In this document: piece by piece, positions 35,960 through 45,468 of the stretch | Layout: every line of letters starts with the position of its first letter | How positions within the stretch are numbered: the first letter of the stretch is position 1 | Assembly: GCA_041739345.1 (NCBI GenBank) | Contig: JBGSNZ010000036.1 | Span: forward strand, 122,344 to 186,343 | Origin: DIGJ01 sp041739345 | GTDB lineage: Bacteria; Bacillota; Clostridia; Lachnospirales; Lachnospiraceae | Length of the DNA stretch: 64,000 nt | Direction: 5' to 3' | The notes under the pieces: model-generated | What the model saw: only the letters and a program-made list of their open reading frames with translations | Told to the model about the DNA's origin: nothing | The model's database searches: none | Position numbers and translations under genes: made by a program

Positions 35960-37000
35960 TTATGGAAACATTGGGACTTGTTTTAATCCTTTTGTTTCTT
36001 CAAATCCAAACATCAGATTCATATTTTGTACCGCTTGCCCCGCTGCACCTTTTACTAAATTATCCATAGCACCCATCATGATAATACGGCCGGTTCGCTC
36101 GTCAATTTTAAAATTGACATCAACGAAATTACTTCCTTCCACCCATCTGGTTTCTGGTGTTACATCCTGATCTAATACTCGTACAAAATATTCTTCGTTA
36201 TAATATTTATTATACATTGCCTTTATTTCCTCATAGGAGTAAACTTTATTTAAGCTTGCATATGCAGTCACTAATATGCCTCGGTTCATCGGTACTAAAT
36301 GCGGTGTAAAGTTTAGGATAACCGGTGAATTGCTTGCATAGGACAACTGTTCTTCAATTTCAGGTGTGTGTCTGTGATTTGCTACTCCATATGCTTTGAT
36401 ATTTTCGTTTACTTCGCAGTAGAGATTGTTAATCTTTGCTCCCCTTCCTGCTCCAGATGTACCTGACTTCGCATCTATAATCAAGGTGTTCATATCAATT
36501 ACACCTTCTTTTGCCAGTGGATAGATCGATAAGAAAGAGCAAGTAGGATAACAGCCAGGGTTTGCAACTAATCTTGCACCTTTTACTGCCTCACGATTGA
36601 TTTCACAAAGACCATACACTGCTTCTTCAATAAACTGTGGACTCTTATGCTTGATTTCATACCACTCTTCATAGGTAGAAATGTCTTTGATACGAAAGTC
36701 AGCACTCAAATCAATTACCTTTACTTTTGATAAAATTTCCTCTGTAATCACAGATGCACAAAATCCTTGTGGCGTTGCCATAAAGATTACATCTACTTCA
36801 TCCGCTAATTTCATAATGTCATCTGCTTCACAAATATTTTCAACCAGCCTAAATACATTTCCAAATACCTGGTAATACTTCTTATTAATATAGCTTTGTG
36901 ATCCGTACCACTTGATTTCAACTTCTTCGTGTCCGAGTAACAACCTTACAATTTCCTGACCAGCATATCCGGTTGATCCTATTATACCTGCTTTAATCAT
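35960..37000 (-). CDS. argC: N-acetyl-gamma-glutamyl-phosphate reductase
   Basis: NADPH-dependent reductase, third step of ornithine synthesis. 346 aa. GSTGYAGQEIVRLL is the nucleotide-binding loop and ANPGCYPT carries the catalytic cysteine. It is the first gene of the operon, divergent from argG, with a 175-bp shared regulatory region. Confidence 0.97.
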   Translation of the reverse strand: MIKAGIIGSTGYAGQEIVRLLLGHEEVEIKWYGSQSYINKKYYQVFGNVFRLVENICEADDIMKLADEVDVIFMATPQGFCASVITEEILSKVKVIDLSADFRIKDISTYEEWYEIKHKSPQFIEEAVYGLCEINREAVKGARLVANPGCYPTCSFLSIYPLAKEGVIDMNTLIIDAKSGTSGAGRGAKINNLYCEVNENIKAYGVANHRHTPEIEEQLSYASNSPVILNFTPHLVPMNRGILVTAYASLNKVYSYEEIKAMYNKYYNEEYFVRVLDQDVTPETRWVEGSNFVDVNFKIDERTGRIIMMGAMDNLVKGAAGQAVQNMNLMFGFEETKGLKQVPMFP

Positions 37001-37030
37001 GATTCAATCACACCTTTCTTTGTTTCGTTT

Positions 37031-37119
37031 GTATGATTATACATCCAATATTCACATAAATCAATGGTTTTTTTAATTTTTTATAAATAATACTTGCATA
37101 TTATACATTTATGATGTAT
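37031..37119. promoter_or_regulatory. Possible ArgR operators between argC and argG
   Basis: The core ATTATACAT occurs twice, near 37036-37044 on the argC side and 37100-37108 on the argG side. The second copy is part of the inverted repeat ATACAT-TTATG-ATGTAT (37103-37119). Position and AT-rich palindromes suit Arg boxes, but the match to a consensus is loose. Confidence 0.4.
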
Positions 37120-37175
37120 ATTTATTTAAAACAAAAGAACAATAATAAATTATAAAATATACGGAGGTATTTATT

Positions 37176-38402
37176 ATGAAAGAAAAAGTTATACTTGCTT
37201 ATTCCGGTGGTCTTGATACAACCGCAATTATCCCTTGGTTAAAAGAAAATTTTGATTACGAAGTAATCTGTTGCTGCATCGATTGTGGCCAGGAAGAAGA
37301 ACTTGATGGCTTAGAAGAACGAGCAAAATTGTCAGGAGCCACGAAACTATACATCGAAAATGTAATTGATGAATTTTGTGATGAATATGTAGTTCCTTGC
37401 GTACAGGCAAATGCGATTTATGAAAATAAATATTTATTAGGAACTTCTATGGCTCGTCCAGTTATTGCAAAGCGCTTAGTAGAAATTGCAAGAAAAGAGG
37501 GTGCTACTGCTATCTGTCATGGTGCAACCGGTAAAGGAAATGACCAGATTCGTTTTGAACTTGGAATCAAAGCATTGGCTCCTGATCTCAAGATCATCGC
37601 AGCATGGAGAAATGATAAATGGACCATGCAGTCTCGTGAAGATGAAATTGCTTACTGTAATGCACATGGCATCAACCTTCCATTTTCTGCTAATTCAAGC
37701 TACAGCCGTGACCGTAACTTATGGCACATCAGCCATGAAGGTCTCGAATTAGAAGATCCATCCAAAGAGCCAAATTATGATCATTTATTAGTACTTGGCG
37801 TGTCTCCGCAGAAGGCTCCAGATAAAGATGAAACCGTTACTATGACATTTGAAAAAGGAGTACCAACGAAATTAAATGGTAAATCCATGCAAGTTTCAGA
37901 AATTATCAAAGAATTAAATACACTTGGTGGAAAACACGGTGTTGGTATCATCGATATCGTAGAAAACCGTGTCGTTGGAATGAAATCTCGCGGTGTATAT
38001 GAAACTCCTGGTGGCACTATATTAATGGAAGCACACCAACAACTAGAAGAATTAATCTTAGACCGTGACACCTATACGATGAAAAAAGAAATGGGTAATA
38101 AATTTGCTGATATCGTATATGAAGGTAAATGGTTTACTCCTCTTCGTGAAGCAATCCAAGCATTCATTGAAACAACGCAAACTTATGTAACCGGAGAAGT
38201 TTGTTTTAAACTTTACAAAGGCAATATCATCAAAGCGGGAACCACCTCTCCATATTCTCTATACAATGAATCTTTAGCAAGTTTTACTACTGGCGAATTA
38301 TTTGATCATCATGATGCAGAAGGTTTTATCACCCTCTTTGGCTTATCTACAAAAGTTCGTGCATTGAAAATGCAGGAAGTGGAAAAAGCAAATCAGAAGT
38401 AG
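37176..38402 (+). CDS. argG: Argininosuccinate synthase
   Basis: Condenses citrulline and aspartate with ATP. 408 aa. The P-loop-like LAYSGGLDTTAIIPWL is at the N-terminus, followed by GATGKGNDQIRFEL and SANSSYSRDRNLW. The C-terminal oligomerisation arm is complete. CGGAGG precedes the ATG. argH, its usual partner, is not in the window. It is followed by the glmS leader. Confidence 0.97.
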   Translation: MKEKVILAYSGGLDTTAIIPWLKENFDYEVICCCIDCGQEEELDGLEERAKLSGATKLYIENVIDEFCDEYVVPCVQANAIYENKYLLGTSMARPVIAKRLVEIARKEGATAICHGATGKGNDQIRFELGIKALAPDLKIIAAWRNDKWTMQSREDEIAYCNAHGINLPFSANSSYSRDRNLWHISHEGLELEDPSKEPNYDHLLVLGVSPQKAPDKDETVTMTFEKGVPTKLNGKSMQVSEIIKELNTLGGKHGVGIIDIVENRVVGMKSRGVYETPGGTILMEAHQQLEELILDRDTYTMKKEMGNKFADIVYEGKWFTPLREAIQAFIETTQTYVTGEVCFKLYKGNIIKAGTTSPYSLYNESLASFTTGELFDHHDAEGFITLFGLSTKVRALKMQEVEKANQK

Positions 38403-38407
38403 AAATC

Positions 38408-38477
38408 TTGACAAACAAAACCGATATATGTTACCATCTTATGCAGTTGTATTCTCACATTGTGAGTGCAGCTGCAT
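38408..38477 (+). promoter_or_regulatory. Probable glmS promoter and following hairpin
   Basis: TTGACA (38408-38413) lies 17-18 bp before a weak -10 (TTACCAT, 38431-38437), just past the argG stop. A hairpin at 38441-38477 (ATGCAG/CTGCAT outside, CTCAC/GTGAG inside) follows. The hairpin could be the argG terminator or the 5' end of the glmS transcript. Confidence 0.5.
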
Positions 38478-38564
38478 AATCTTATTATAAGGAAAGGAGA
38501 ATAGGAATCAGCCCAGGATTCAAAGCCACAAAAACAGAAATGTTTTCACGTTTGTGATAGAATT

Positions 38565-38710
38565 AGCGCCATGTACCTTTATTGGGTCGTAAAGTGAAAG
38601 GTCGACGAGGAGAAGAGAATATCGAAAGTTCGGCGGATGCTCTTCTGCGTTACTTTGAACGCACATATGTTGCCAAAGCAGCAGGTAACTGCAACACAAA
38701 AGCAACATAG
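38565..38710 (+). ncRNA. glmS ribozyme
   Basis: Self-cleaving riboswitch activated by glucosamine-6-phosphate. The diagnostic core is present in order: AGCGCC (38565-38570, cleavage expected between the A and the G), GACGAGGAG, ATCGA, TCGGCGGATGC, then CTCTTC closing P3. The distal hairpin GCGTT/AACGC and the closing TATGTTGC/GCAACATA stem complete the fold. It lies 37 nt upstream of glmS. This is a known Rfam family. Confidence 0.95.
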
Positions 38711-38747
38711 TCAAAGAATTAAAAAACTTAATAAAGGAGACTACATT

Positions 38748-40568
38748 ATGTGTGGAATTATTGGATTTACAGGTATTATGGATGTCAAAAAAAACTTGGT
38801 GGAAGGCTTACAAGAATTAGAGTACCGCGGTTATGACAGCGCTGGCATTTCTTTTTTTACCGAGGATGGAGTTGAAACAATCAAGACCATTGGAAAGGTT
38901 TCAAACCTCGCTGAAAAAGTAGAAACAATCGGCAAAAAAACAACTACTTGTGGAATCGGTCATACCCGCTGGGCTACTCACGGTGGAGTTAGCGATGTAA
39001 ACTCACATCCACATACCTTTGGCAAGGTAACCTTAATTCATAATGGAATCATTGAAAATTATCAGACGTTGCAAAAAGAATTTGCTACACAAGGTATTTA
39101 TCCAATCTCACAAACGGATACGGAAATTGCTGCAATGGTGATTGATTCTTGTTATGATGGAAACCCAGTAAAAGCAATTAAGGATGCCGTTTCAAAATTA
39201 GAAGGCGCCTATGCCTTTTGTATCATTTTTCATGATCAACCGGGTGTTATCTATGCAATCCGTAATGGTAGCCCTTTGGTTGCAACATGCACAAAAGATG
39301 GTTCTATTATTGCATCTGATATGGTTGCTTTAATAAAATACTCCAAAGATTACTTCGTATTGCCAGAACATCACATTGCAAGATTAACACACGATGAGAT
39401 TACCGTAACTAATTTAGAGCATCAAGTGGTAGAACCTAAAATGCTTCATGTGAACTGGGATGTTGCAGCAGCTAGAAAAGGTGGCTATGACTATTTCATG
39501 CTAAAAGAAATTCACGATCAGCCAGAAGCTCTTCGTAACACGATTATGCCTCGTATCGTGGATGGTCTTCCATCCTTTGAAGAAGATGGTGTTCCCGATT
39601 CTTTGTTTACCAACCTTAATCATATTGTAATTACTGCCTGTGGAACAGCAATGCATGCAGGTATGGTCGGAAAAAATCTGATTGAAAAATTAGTGCGAGT
39701 ACCGGTTACCGTTGATATTGCTTCCGAATTTCGTTATGCAGACCCGATTATCGACGAAAAAACTTTAGTAATTACGTTATCACAATCTGGCGAAACAGCG
39801 GACACATTGGCTGCTGTACGTCTTGCAAAAGAAAAAGGAGCAAAGACGTTATCCATCGTTAATGTAAAAGGCTCTTCAATTGCCAGAGAAAGTGATTATT
39901 TATTATATACCCATGCTGGCCCGGAAATTGCAGTTGCCAGTACAAAAGCCTACACCGTACAACTTGCTGTTATGTATTTAGTTGCATTCCGGTTTTCCAT
40001 GGTAAGAGGAACCTTATCAAAAGAAGAAGTCAAAGAGTATATGCAGACTTTGGAAAACACAGTCTCTACCGTAGAGGAACTCTTAGCCTATGATACAGAA
40101 ATCGAACCAATCAGCAAGCGCTTAAAAGAAGCTACTGACCTTTTCTTTATTGGCCGTGGTGTTGATTATTCTCTTTGCTGTGAAGGTTCCATTAAATTAA
40201 AAGAAATTAGTTATATTCATTCCGAAGCGTATGCAGCAGGTGAATTAAAGCACGGTACCATTTCCTTGATTACAGATAATGTTCCCGTAGTTGCTTTAGC
40301 AACACAAAAACATGTTTATGGAAAGATGATTTCGAATATCCGCGAGGTTCGTTCTCGTGGAGCAAAGGTTATTTTGATTACAAATGCAGATGTGCAGGTT
40401 GATGCTTCTCTTTGCGACCATCACATTATGCTACCTAGAATGGATGACTTATTCACACCATTTGGTACAGCAGTTGTGCTTCAGTATCTTGCATATTATA
40501 CTGCCGTTACACGTGGGTTAAATGTTGACCAACCTAGAAATTTAGCAAAATCAGTAACTGTAGAGTAA
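38748..40568 (+). CDS. glmS: Glutamine-fructose-6-phosphate aminotransferase
   Basis: Makes glucosamine-6-phosphate for the cell wall. 606 aa. After Met removal the N-terminal Cys of MCGIIGFTG is the glutaminase nucleophile. Two SIS domains bind sugar phosphate (ITLSQSGETADTLAA; FIGRGVDYSLCCEGSIKLKE) and the C-terminus is LAKSVTVE. The start at 38748 follows AAAGGAG; the frame upstream is ribozyme sequence. Feedback control is by the ribozyme in its leader. Confidence 0.98.
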   Translation: MCGIIGFTGIMDVKKNLVEGLQELEYRGYDSAGISFFTEDGVETIKTIGKVSNLAEKVETIGKKTTTCGIGHTRWATHGGVSDVNSHPHTFGKVTLIHNGIIENYQTLQKEFATQGIYPISQTDTEIAAMVIDSCYDGNPVKAIKDAVSKLEGAYAFCIIFHDQPGVIYAIRNGSPLVATCTKDGSIIASDMVALIKYSKDYFVLPEHHIARLTHDEITVTNLEHQVVEPKMLHVNWDVAAARKGGYDYFMLKEIHDQPEALRNTIMPRIVDGLPSFEEDGVPDSLFTNLNHIVITACGTAMHAGMVGKNLIEKLVRVPVTVDIASEFRYADPIIDEKTLVITLSQSGETADTLAAVRLAKEKGAKTLSIVNVKGSSIARESDYLLYTHAGPEIAVASTKAYTVQLAVMYLVAFRFSMVRGTLSKEEVKEYMQTLENTVSTVEELLAYDTEIEPISKRLKEATDLFFIGRGVDYSLCCEGSIKLKEISYIHSEAYAAGELKHGTISLITDNVPVVALATQKHVYGKMISNIREVRSRGAKVILITNADVQVDASLCDHHIMLPRMDDLFTPFGTAVVLQYLAYYTAVTRGLNVDQPRNLAKSVTVE

Positions 40569-40609
40569 AAGACCTCTGCAAAAGACATACCCAAGAATAG
40601 AGGATTATT

Positions 40610-41473
40610 ATGATAAAGCAATTGTACCAAAAACAAGAACCTGTTTTTTCTTTGGAGGTTTTTCCTCCAAAGAAAGACAGTGACATTGATTTAATTTATA
40701 CCGCGCTTGATTCCCTAAAAGAGCTAAACCCTGATTTTATCAGTGTGACCTATGGTGCAGGAGGAAGTACCAGTAAAAAGACCATCGAAATTGCATCTTA
40801 TATTCAAAATACGTTGAATGTAAAAGCTGTTGCTCACTTAACGTGTGCAGAACTTGATGAATCTTCCTTACAAATCTTTTTAGATGAATTAAAAGCACGT
40901 AAAGTCAAAAATATTCTTGCACTTCGTGGAGATATTCCGAGTGGAATGTCAAAAGAAGAATTCAATCAACGTGTCTTTACACACGCCTGCGACCTGATTT
41001 CTCATATCAACAAAAATCCATTTGGTTCGATAGGTGCTGCCTGCTATCCGGAAACACATCCACAAGCTTTGTCTTCGGATGCAGATATCATAAATCTTAG
41101 AAATAAAGTGGATACTGGCGTTGATTTTTTGATTACGCAATTGTTTTTTGATAATGGTATGTTTTATAATTTTTTAGAAAAAGCAAGAAAAGCTGGTATA
41201 ACAACCCCAATTTCAGCAGGAATTATGCCGATTACTTCTGCTTCACAGATTCAAAGAATTGTTGAGTTATCCGGTTCCGCCGTTCCAACAAAGCTTTCCC
41301 ACCTAGTGTCAAAGTATGCAGATCGACCAGAGGACATGAAAAAAGCAGGTCTTGAATTTGCTACCATGCAAATCGAAGACCTACTCACTCATCAGGTTGA
41401 CGGCATCCATCTTTATACTATGAACAAGGTAGATGTAAGCCAAACTATATTTAAAAATATTGGTCGTATTTAG
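40610..41473 (+). CDS. metF: 5,10-methylenetetrahydrofolate reductase
   Basis: FAD enzyme that makes 5-methyl-THF for methionine synthesis. 287 aa. Family motifs FSLEVFPPKKDSD, VTYGAGGSTS, HLTCAELDE and ILALRGDIP are present, then FLITQLFFDNGMF. GAGG precedes the ATG. It lies 41 bp after glmS and ends one base from the convergent stop of the next gene; no terminator was seen between them. Confidence 0.94.
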   Translation: MIKQLYQKQEPVFSLEVFPPKKDSDIDLIYTALDSLKELNPDFISVTYGAGGSTSKKTIEIASYIQNTLNVKAVAHLTCAELDESSLQIFLDELKARKVKNILALRGDIPSGMSKEEFNQRVFTHACDLISHINKNPFGSIGAACYPETHPQALSSDADIINLRNKVDTGVDFLITQLFFDNGMFYNFLEKARKAGITTPISAGIMPITSASQIQRIVELSGSAVPTKLSHLVSKYADRPEDMKKAGLEFATMQIEDLLTHQVDGIHLYTMNKVDVSQTIFKNIGRI

Positions 41474-41474
41474 T

Positions 41475-42680
41475 TTAATCCAATCGGGTATAGTGATTGC
41501 TTCCATTCCAAAGAATCCACTCTTCGTAACCGGCATCTTCTACCGCTTGAATCTGTTCTTTGATTTGGTTCTTATCATATGTCTGGTGATTGGAAAGCCA
41601 ACTAGCCGTAAAATCTTGCAGCCATGGTCGAACCGTGGCTGCTTTTGTATCTTCTAATACAGTTACTGACTCACTTAATGCTTCTTTTACAATCGTATAA
41701 GGATCCAGATCTGGATGTTTTACTCCGTAACTGCCATCTGCATAATGAGAAGGATAAATCATAGGACAAATATAATCTAAGTTTTCAGCCATTTCTTTAT
41801 AGTCCTGCCCCACAATCTTTTGATCTACATCACTATTAATTACAATACCATATACATCCGCAGATACATAGACTCCAAGATCTGACAAGTTATCATTCAT
41901 ATACTTTGTAAATTCCGTAATAACTTCTTCTTTGGATTTGTTCTTTGCATCTTCCCCAAAGTCAACTTCCTTCATGGAACTGTCGGTGGAAAATCGAATA
42001 TAATCGAACTGAATTTCATCAAATCCCAGCTCTACTGCTTCTCGTGATATTTCCAGTAAGTAATCCCATACTTCTGTCTTATATGGATTTACCCATGCTA
42101 AACCACTTTTATCACGAAATATAGAACCGTCTTTTTTCTTTAATGCTAATTCTGGCTTACCTTCCGCTAATATAGGATCTTTAAAAGCAACAATACGGGC
42201 GATGAGGTAAATATCCTTGCTTTTTAAAGTATCAATTAGTTTCGGCATATCAGAGACATATTTTTTCTTCGCGCCAATTTTTTTTACGGTACTATTATTT
42301 ATATTATATGTAATCTCACCAGAATCATTTTTAACATCAATAACCATAGCATTCAGTTTCGTCTCTTCCACAAGGGAAATCAAATCATCCATCCCAGAAG
42401 ACCCCGCTTTTGGACCAGTCACATAAATACCTTTTACTTTTACTGGCTCTCTCTCTGCCTTTGGATTTAGCGTAGGTTCTGGTGTTGGCGTTGGTGTTGG
42501 TGTTGGCGTTGGTGTTGGTGTTGCACTTTGTACTGTTTGACTTTCACCTACCGTTTTTGATGAAGCTCTAAAACTTTCGACCTTGCGAAATGTATCCTTT
42601 TCCATACTTTGACACGAAGTACATATTACTAGAAGAATACATAAAATAAATACAAGAATAAACCTATTTAAATATTTCAT
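41475..42680 (-). CDS. Glycoside-hydrolase-like lipoprotein (DUF4015 type)
   Basis: 401 aa. A lipoprotein signal (ILCILLVICTSC) anchors it. A Thr-Pro linker of about seven repeats (near residues 55-75) leads to a TIM-barrel domain typical of DUF4015 / putative glycoside hydrolases: GIYVTGPKA, NAMVIDVKND, FDEIQFDYIRFST, and DVYGIVINSD. The family is related to GH13/GH18-like barrels; the substrate is unknown, perhaps cell-wall or polysaccharide. The ATG at 42680 is preferred to a GTG at 42695. It overlaps the end of the HD-GYP gene by 17 nt. Confidence 0.83.
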   Translation of the reverse strand: MKYLNRFILVFILCILLVICTSCQSMEKDTFRKVESFRASSKTVGESQTVQSATPTPTPTPTPTPTPEPTLNPKAEREPVKVKGIYVTGPKAGSSGMDDLISLVEETKLNAMVIDVKNDSGEITYNINNSTVKKIGAKKKYVSDMPKLIDTLKSKDIYLIARIVAFKDPILAEGKPELALKKKDGSIFRDKSGLAWVNPYKTEVWDYLLEISREAVELGFDEIQFDYIRFSTDSSMKEVDFGEDAKNKSKEEVITEFTKYMNDNLSDLGVYVSADVYGIVINSDVDQKIVGQDYKEMAENLDYICPMIYPSHYADGSYGVKHPDLDPYTIVKEALSESVTVLEDTKAATVRPWLQDFTASWLSNHQTYDKNQIKEQIQAVEDAGYEEWILWNGSNHYTRLD

Positions 42681-43770
42681 TATCGTCTCTTTCACTTTTC
42701 TTTAACTTATTTTGAATTTTATTAAATACTGCAATTATTTCCGGATCAAAGCTACGTCCAGATTCTGCATTGATAATTGCTGTGCTTTCCTCATGGCTAA
42801 ACGGTTCTTTGTAGCAACGTTTACTCGTCAGTGCATCGTAAACATCTACCACTGCCATAATTCTTGCCGCAAGCGGTATTTCATTTCCTGATAAACGATC
42901 AGGATATCCCAAACCATCCCAACGCTCATGATGAGCTCTCGCAATATCAATTGCCATTTTTAGAAATTCATTATGTTCATTCACCTCATATAACTCTGTT
43001 AGCATATCTGCACCTATTGTTGTATGCGTCTTTACCGCTTCCAGTTCATCATTATTTAGTTTTCCTGGTTTTAATAAAATATTATCCCGAACGGAAAGTT
43101 TGCCCATATCATGAAGCGGTGCAGCAATTTCTATTGTTTCAATAAAATGATTACTAATTTCTTTTTCAAACCGAGGGCATAACTGAAGACTCATAGCTAG
43201 TAACTTACAATTTCTTGCCACATTTTTAATATGTTTTCCAGCTGGATCCTCTTTTGATTCCGATAACTTTGCCAAAGAAAAAATGAAATGTTTTTCTTCT
43301 TCTGCTATCTTTTTAATTTGATCGTTCACCATTTTATGAAGTTTTTGATTATATCCTTCCAATTCCTGTTGCATTCTGTAAATCCGCAAATGATTATTAA
43401 TGCGAAGTGTTACTTCTTCTAATTCAAAAGGTTTTTCAATAAAATCAACTGCCCCCAACTTAAAACCTTTAATTTTATCTTCTTTATCATTCATTGCAGA
43501 AATAAAGATAATTGGAATTTCTCTTGTTTTTACATCCTTTTTTAATAGCTCACAAAACTCATATCCATCCATATCCGGCATAGTTATGTCTAGTAATATA
43601 AGTTGTGGTAGTTTATTATTAATGGCATTTATAGCTTGTTTTACACTAGTAACTGCTCTTGGCGTATATCCTGCCTTTTTTATCATCTCGGTCAATATTG
43701 CGAGATTTGTTGTTATATCATCCACAATCAGGATATTCTCCGCTTCATTACATACTCCCTGGTATTCCAT
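42664..43770 (-). CDS. Response regulator with HD-GYP domain
   Basis: 368 aa. An N-terminal receiver has phospho-acceptor Asp in LILLDITMPDMDGYEF and Lys in FIEKPFE. A linker helix leads to an HD-GYP phosphodiesterase domain (about 170-350) with HDMGK, HHERWDGLGYP and DVYDALTSKRCYK. It should break down c-di-GMP when phosphorylated by the kinase just upstream (13-bp gap). GGAGGAT precedes the ATG. Confidence 0.92.
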   Translation of the reverse strand: MEYQGVCNEAENILIVDDITTNLAILTEMIKKAGYTPRAVTSVKQAINAINNKLPQLILLDITMPDMDGYEFCELLKKDVKTREIPIIFISAMNDKEDKIKGFKLGAVDFIEKPFELEEVTLRINNHLRIYRMQQELEGYNQKLHKMVNDQIKKIAEEEKHFIFSLAKLSESKEDPAGKHIKNVARNCKLLAMSLQLCPRFEKEISNHFIETIEIAAPLHDMGKLSVRDNILLKPGKLNNDELEAVKTHTTIGADMLTELYEVNEHNEFLKMAIDIARAHHERWDGLGYPDRLSGNEIPLAARIMAVVDVYDALTSKRCYKEPFSHEESTAIINAESGRSFDPEIIAVFNKIQNKLKKSERDDNEIFK

Positions 43771-43783
43771 CCCTTATCCTCCG

Positions 43784-45286
43784 CTACTTATACTTAAATT
43801 TATCCCCTAGTAACTGTTCGAGTGTATTATATAACTCTTTTGACCTTTCCAAATCCTCCTTTCGAATTGCCAATTCAAGTCGAAATACTGTTCGCTTCAA
43901 ATCTTCAATATCATTTCCCACTAGTATCTTAACTGTCTTTGCAAATTGTTCCGCTTTTTCCCAATTATTCATTTCGATACAAAGATTTAATTTCTCCATG
44001 TTCTTGCCGATTTCTTTTTGATTTTCTTCACTCCCAAATGAGAAAACTAGATTCACATCATACATATTGGTTCCGTCTTCTGAAAAATGTAATTGTAACG
44101 CCTCTTCAGAAGATAAATTCGATATATTTTTTTTTCTTGAATCTTCATAAATAAAACTACCTGATACCACTTCATGAAGCCCTGCATCCTCATCATCAGC
44201 ACGCCGTAATCGGACAAAAAAGGAAAAAGTACTTCCCTTTCCACGTTCACTTTGAACGAAAATATTTCCTTTCATAAGCTCTACCAATTGTTTCGTAATA
44301 CTAAGCCCAAGGCCTGTTCCACCATATTTTCTGGTTATGGAAGCATCGACCTGAGAAAAGTCCTTGAACAGTTTATCCATATCCTGTTTTTCAATTCCAA
44401 TACCAGTATCCATCACCATGAAAAATAACTCAACCTCACCATTATCATGTTCTTCGGTCATATTTACTTCAATGCTTATTTGTCCCACATTGGTAAACTT
44501 TATACTATTCGATAATAAGTTATTAATAATTTGAGTTAATCGAAGTTCATCACCAATTAAATAGTCAGGCACGCTTGGTGTAATGCTAACACGAAGTGTA
44601 AGCCCCTTCTCATTAATAATTGGAAGTGACGCTTCAATGGTTCGATCCATAAATTCACGAAAGCGAAATTTTCGTTCTTCAAGAGAAAACTTTCCGGATT
44701 CAAGTTTTGAAAAATCAAGTAAATCATTGATTATTGTTGACATATTTCCACAACACCGTTCAATAATTCTTAAGAGACTCTTTTGTTCTTGCGTAAGTTT
44801 TGTATCACGAAATGCAGATGTAATTCCTTTGATTCCATTGACTGGTGTTCGAAGTTCATGTGTTACAATAGAAACAAAATCGTTACGAATCTGTAACGCT
44901 CGTTCTGCTTCTTCTTTCGCTTTTTCTACCTGGCGATATGCAGCTACTCTTTCCGATATATTGACTGCACTTATGATTTCATAATCTTTGTCATCCTCCT
45001 GACTAGAGAACACTTTCATTTCCACCGGAAAACAAGTTTCATTCTTTCGATATACAAACCCATTCTTATCTTTATTTATATATTCCATTCCTTCGGGAGT
45101 CATTCGAAACTCCCTTCGAAAAATTGCCATAATTGAAACATTTTCATCTGCTTCAGAGTACCCAAGCTCTTTCCTTGCCATTTCGTTCCATCTTATAATA
45201 ATGCCCTTGCGATTAATAATCCAAAACATACAATATGCGTTGTTGAATACAGTCTCTTTCAATTCTTGCAATTTGCTAAATTCCAT
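43784..45286 (-). CDS. PAS-histidine kinase with Hpt-like tail
   Basis: 500 aa, soluble (no membrane segments). A PAS domain (about 10-115) is followed by HisKA with FVSIVTHELRTPVNG, and HATPase_c with NNLLSNSIKFT, DTGIGI and GGTGLGLSI. The last 110 residues are helical and laid out like an Hpt domain, but where Hpt proteins carry AHxLKG this one reads AKTVKILVGN, with no His. It may be a docking domain. It is the first gene of a three-gene operon with the HD-GYP regulator. Confidence 0.88.
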   Translation of the reverse strand: MEFSKLQELKETVFNNAYCMFWIINRKGIIIRWNEMARKELGYSEADENVSIMAIFRREFRMTPEGMEYINKDKNGFVYRKNETCFPVEMKVFSSQEDDKDYEIISAVNISERVAAYRQVEKAKEEAERALQIRNDFVSIVTHELRTPVNGIKGITSAFRDTKLTQEQKSLLRIIERCCGNMSTIINDLLDFSKLESGKFSLEERKFRFREFMDRTIEASLPIINEKGLTLRVSITPSVPDYLIGDELRLTQIINNLLSNSIKFTNVGQISIEVNMTEEHDNGEVELFFMVMDTGIGIEKQDMDKLFKDFSQVDASITRKYGGTGLGLSITKQLVELMKGNIFVQSERGKGSTFSFFVRLRRADDEDAGLHEVVSGSFIYEDSRKKNISNLSSEEALQLHFSEDGTNMYDVNLVFSFGSEENQKEIGKNMEKLNLCIEMNNWEKAEQFAKTVKILVGNDIEDLKRTVFRLELAIRKEDLERSKELYNTLEQLLGDKFKYK

Positions 45287-45328
45287 ATGATTACCCCTAG
45301 TTTAGTTCGCATATAATTAGTTATATTT

Positions 45329-45357
45329 ATTCTATTTCACATAATGTGATTTGTCAA
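45329..45357 (-). promoter_or_regulatory. Promoter of the kinase/HD-GYP operon with internal palindrome
   Basis: On the minus strand TTGACA (45352-45357), 17 bp, TAGAAT (45329-45334). The perfect palindrome TCACAT-A-ATGTGA (45337-45349) lies inside the spacer, where a bound repressor would block RNA polymerase. Confidence 0.7.
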
Positions 45358-45396
45358 CAAGGTCCCCCCTGGCTGTGAATATTCTGTGTCCTATAC

Positions 45397-45426
45397 TTGA
45401 CATATTGCAAAACATGCGTATATAAT
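45397..45426 (+). promoter_or_regulatory. Promoter of the second XRE gene
   Basis: TTGACA (45397-45402), 18 bp, TATAAT (45421-45426). Both boxes match consensus. Its leader is about 35 nt. Confidence 0.85.
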
Positions 45427-45468
45427 AAGTTGAAACTATACGGTATGTGAATAAAAGGAGCGAGCCAT

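Noticed and set aside
42478..42530. Simple tandem repeat as a separate feature
   Set aside because: It codes for the Thr-Pro linker of the lipoprotein and is explained by that.
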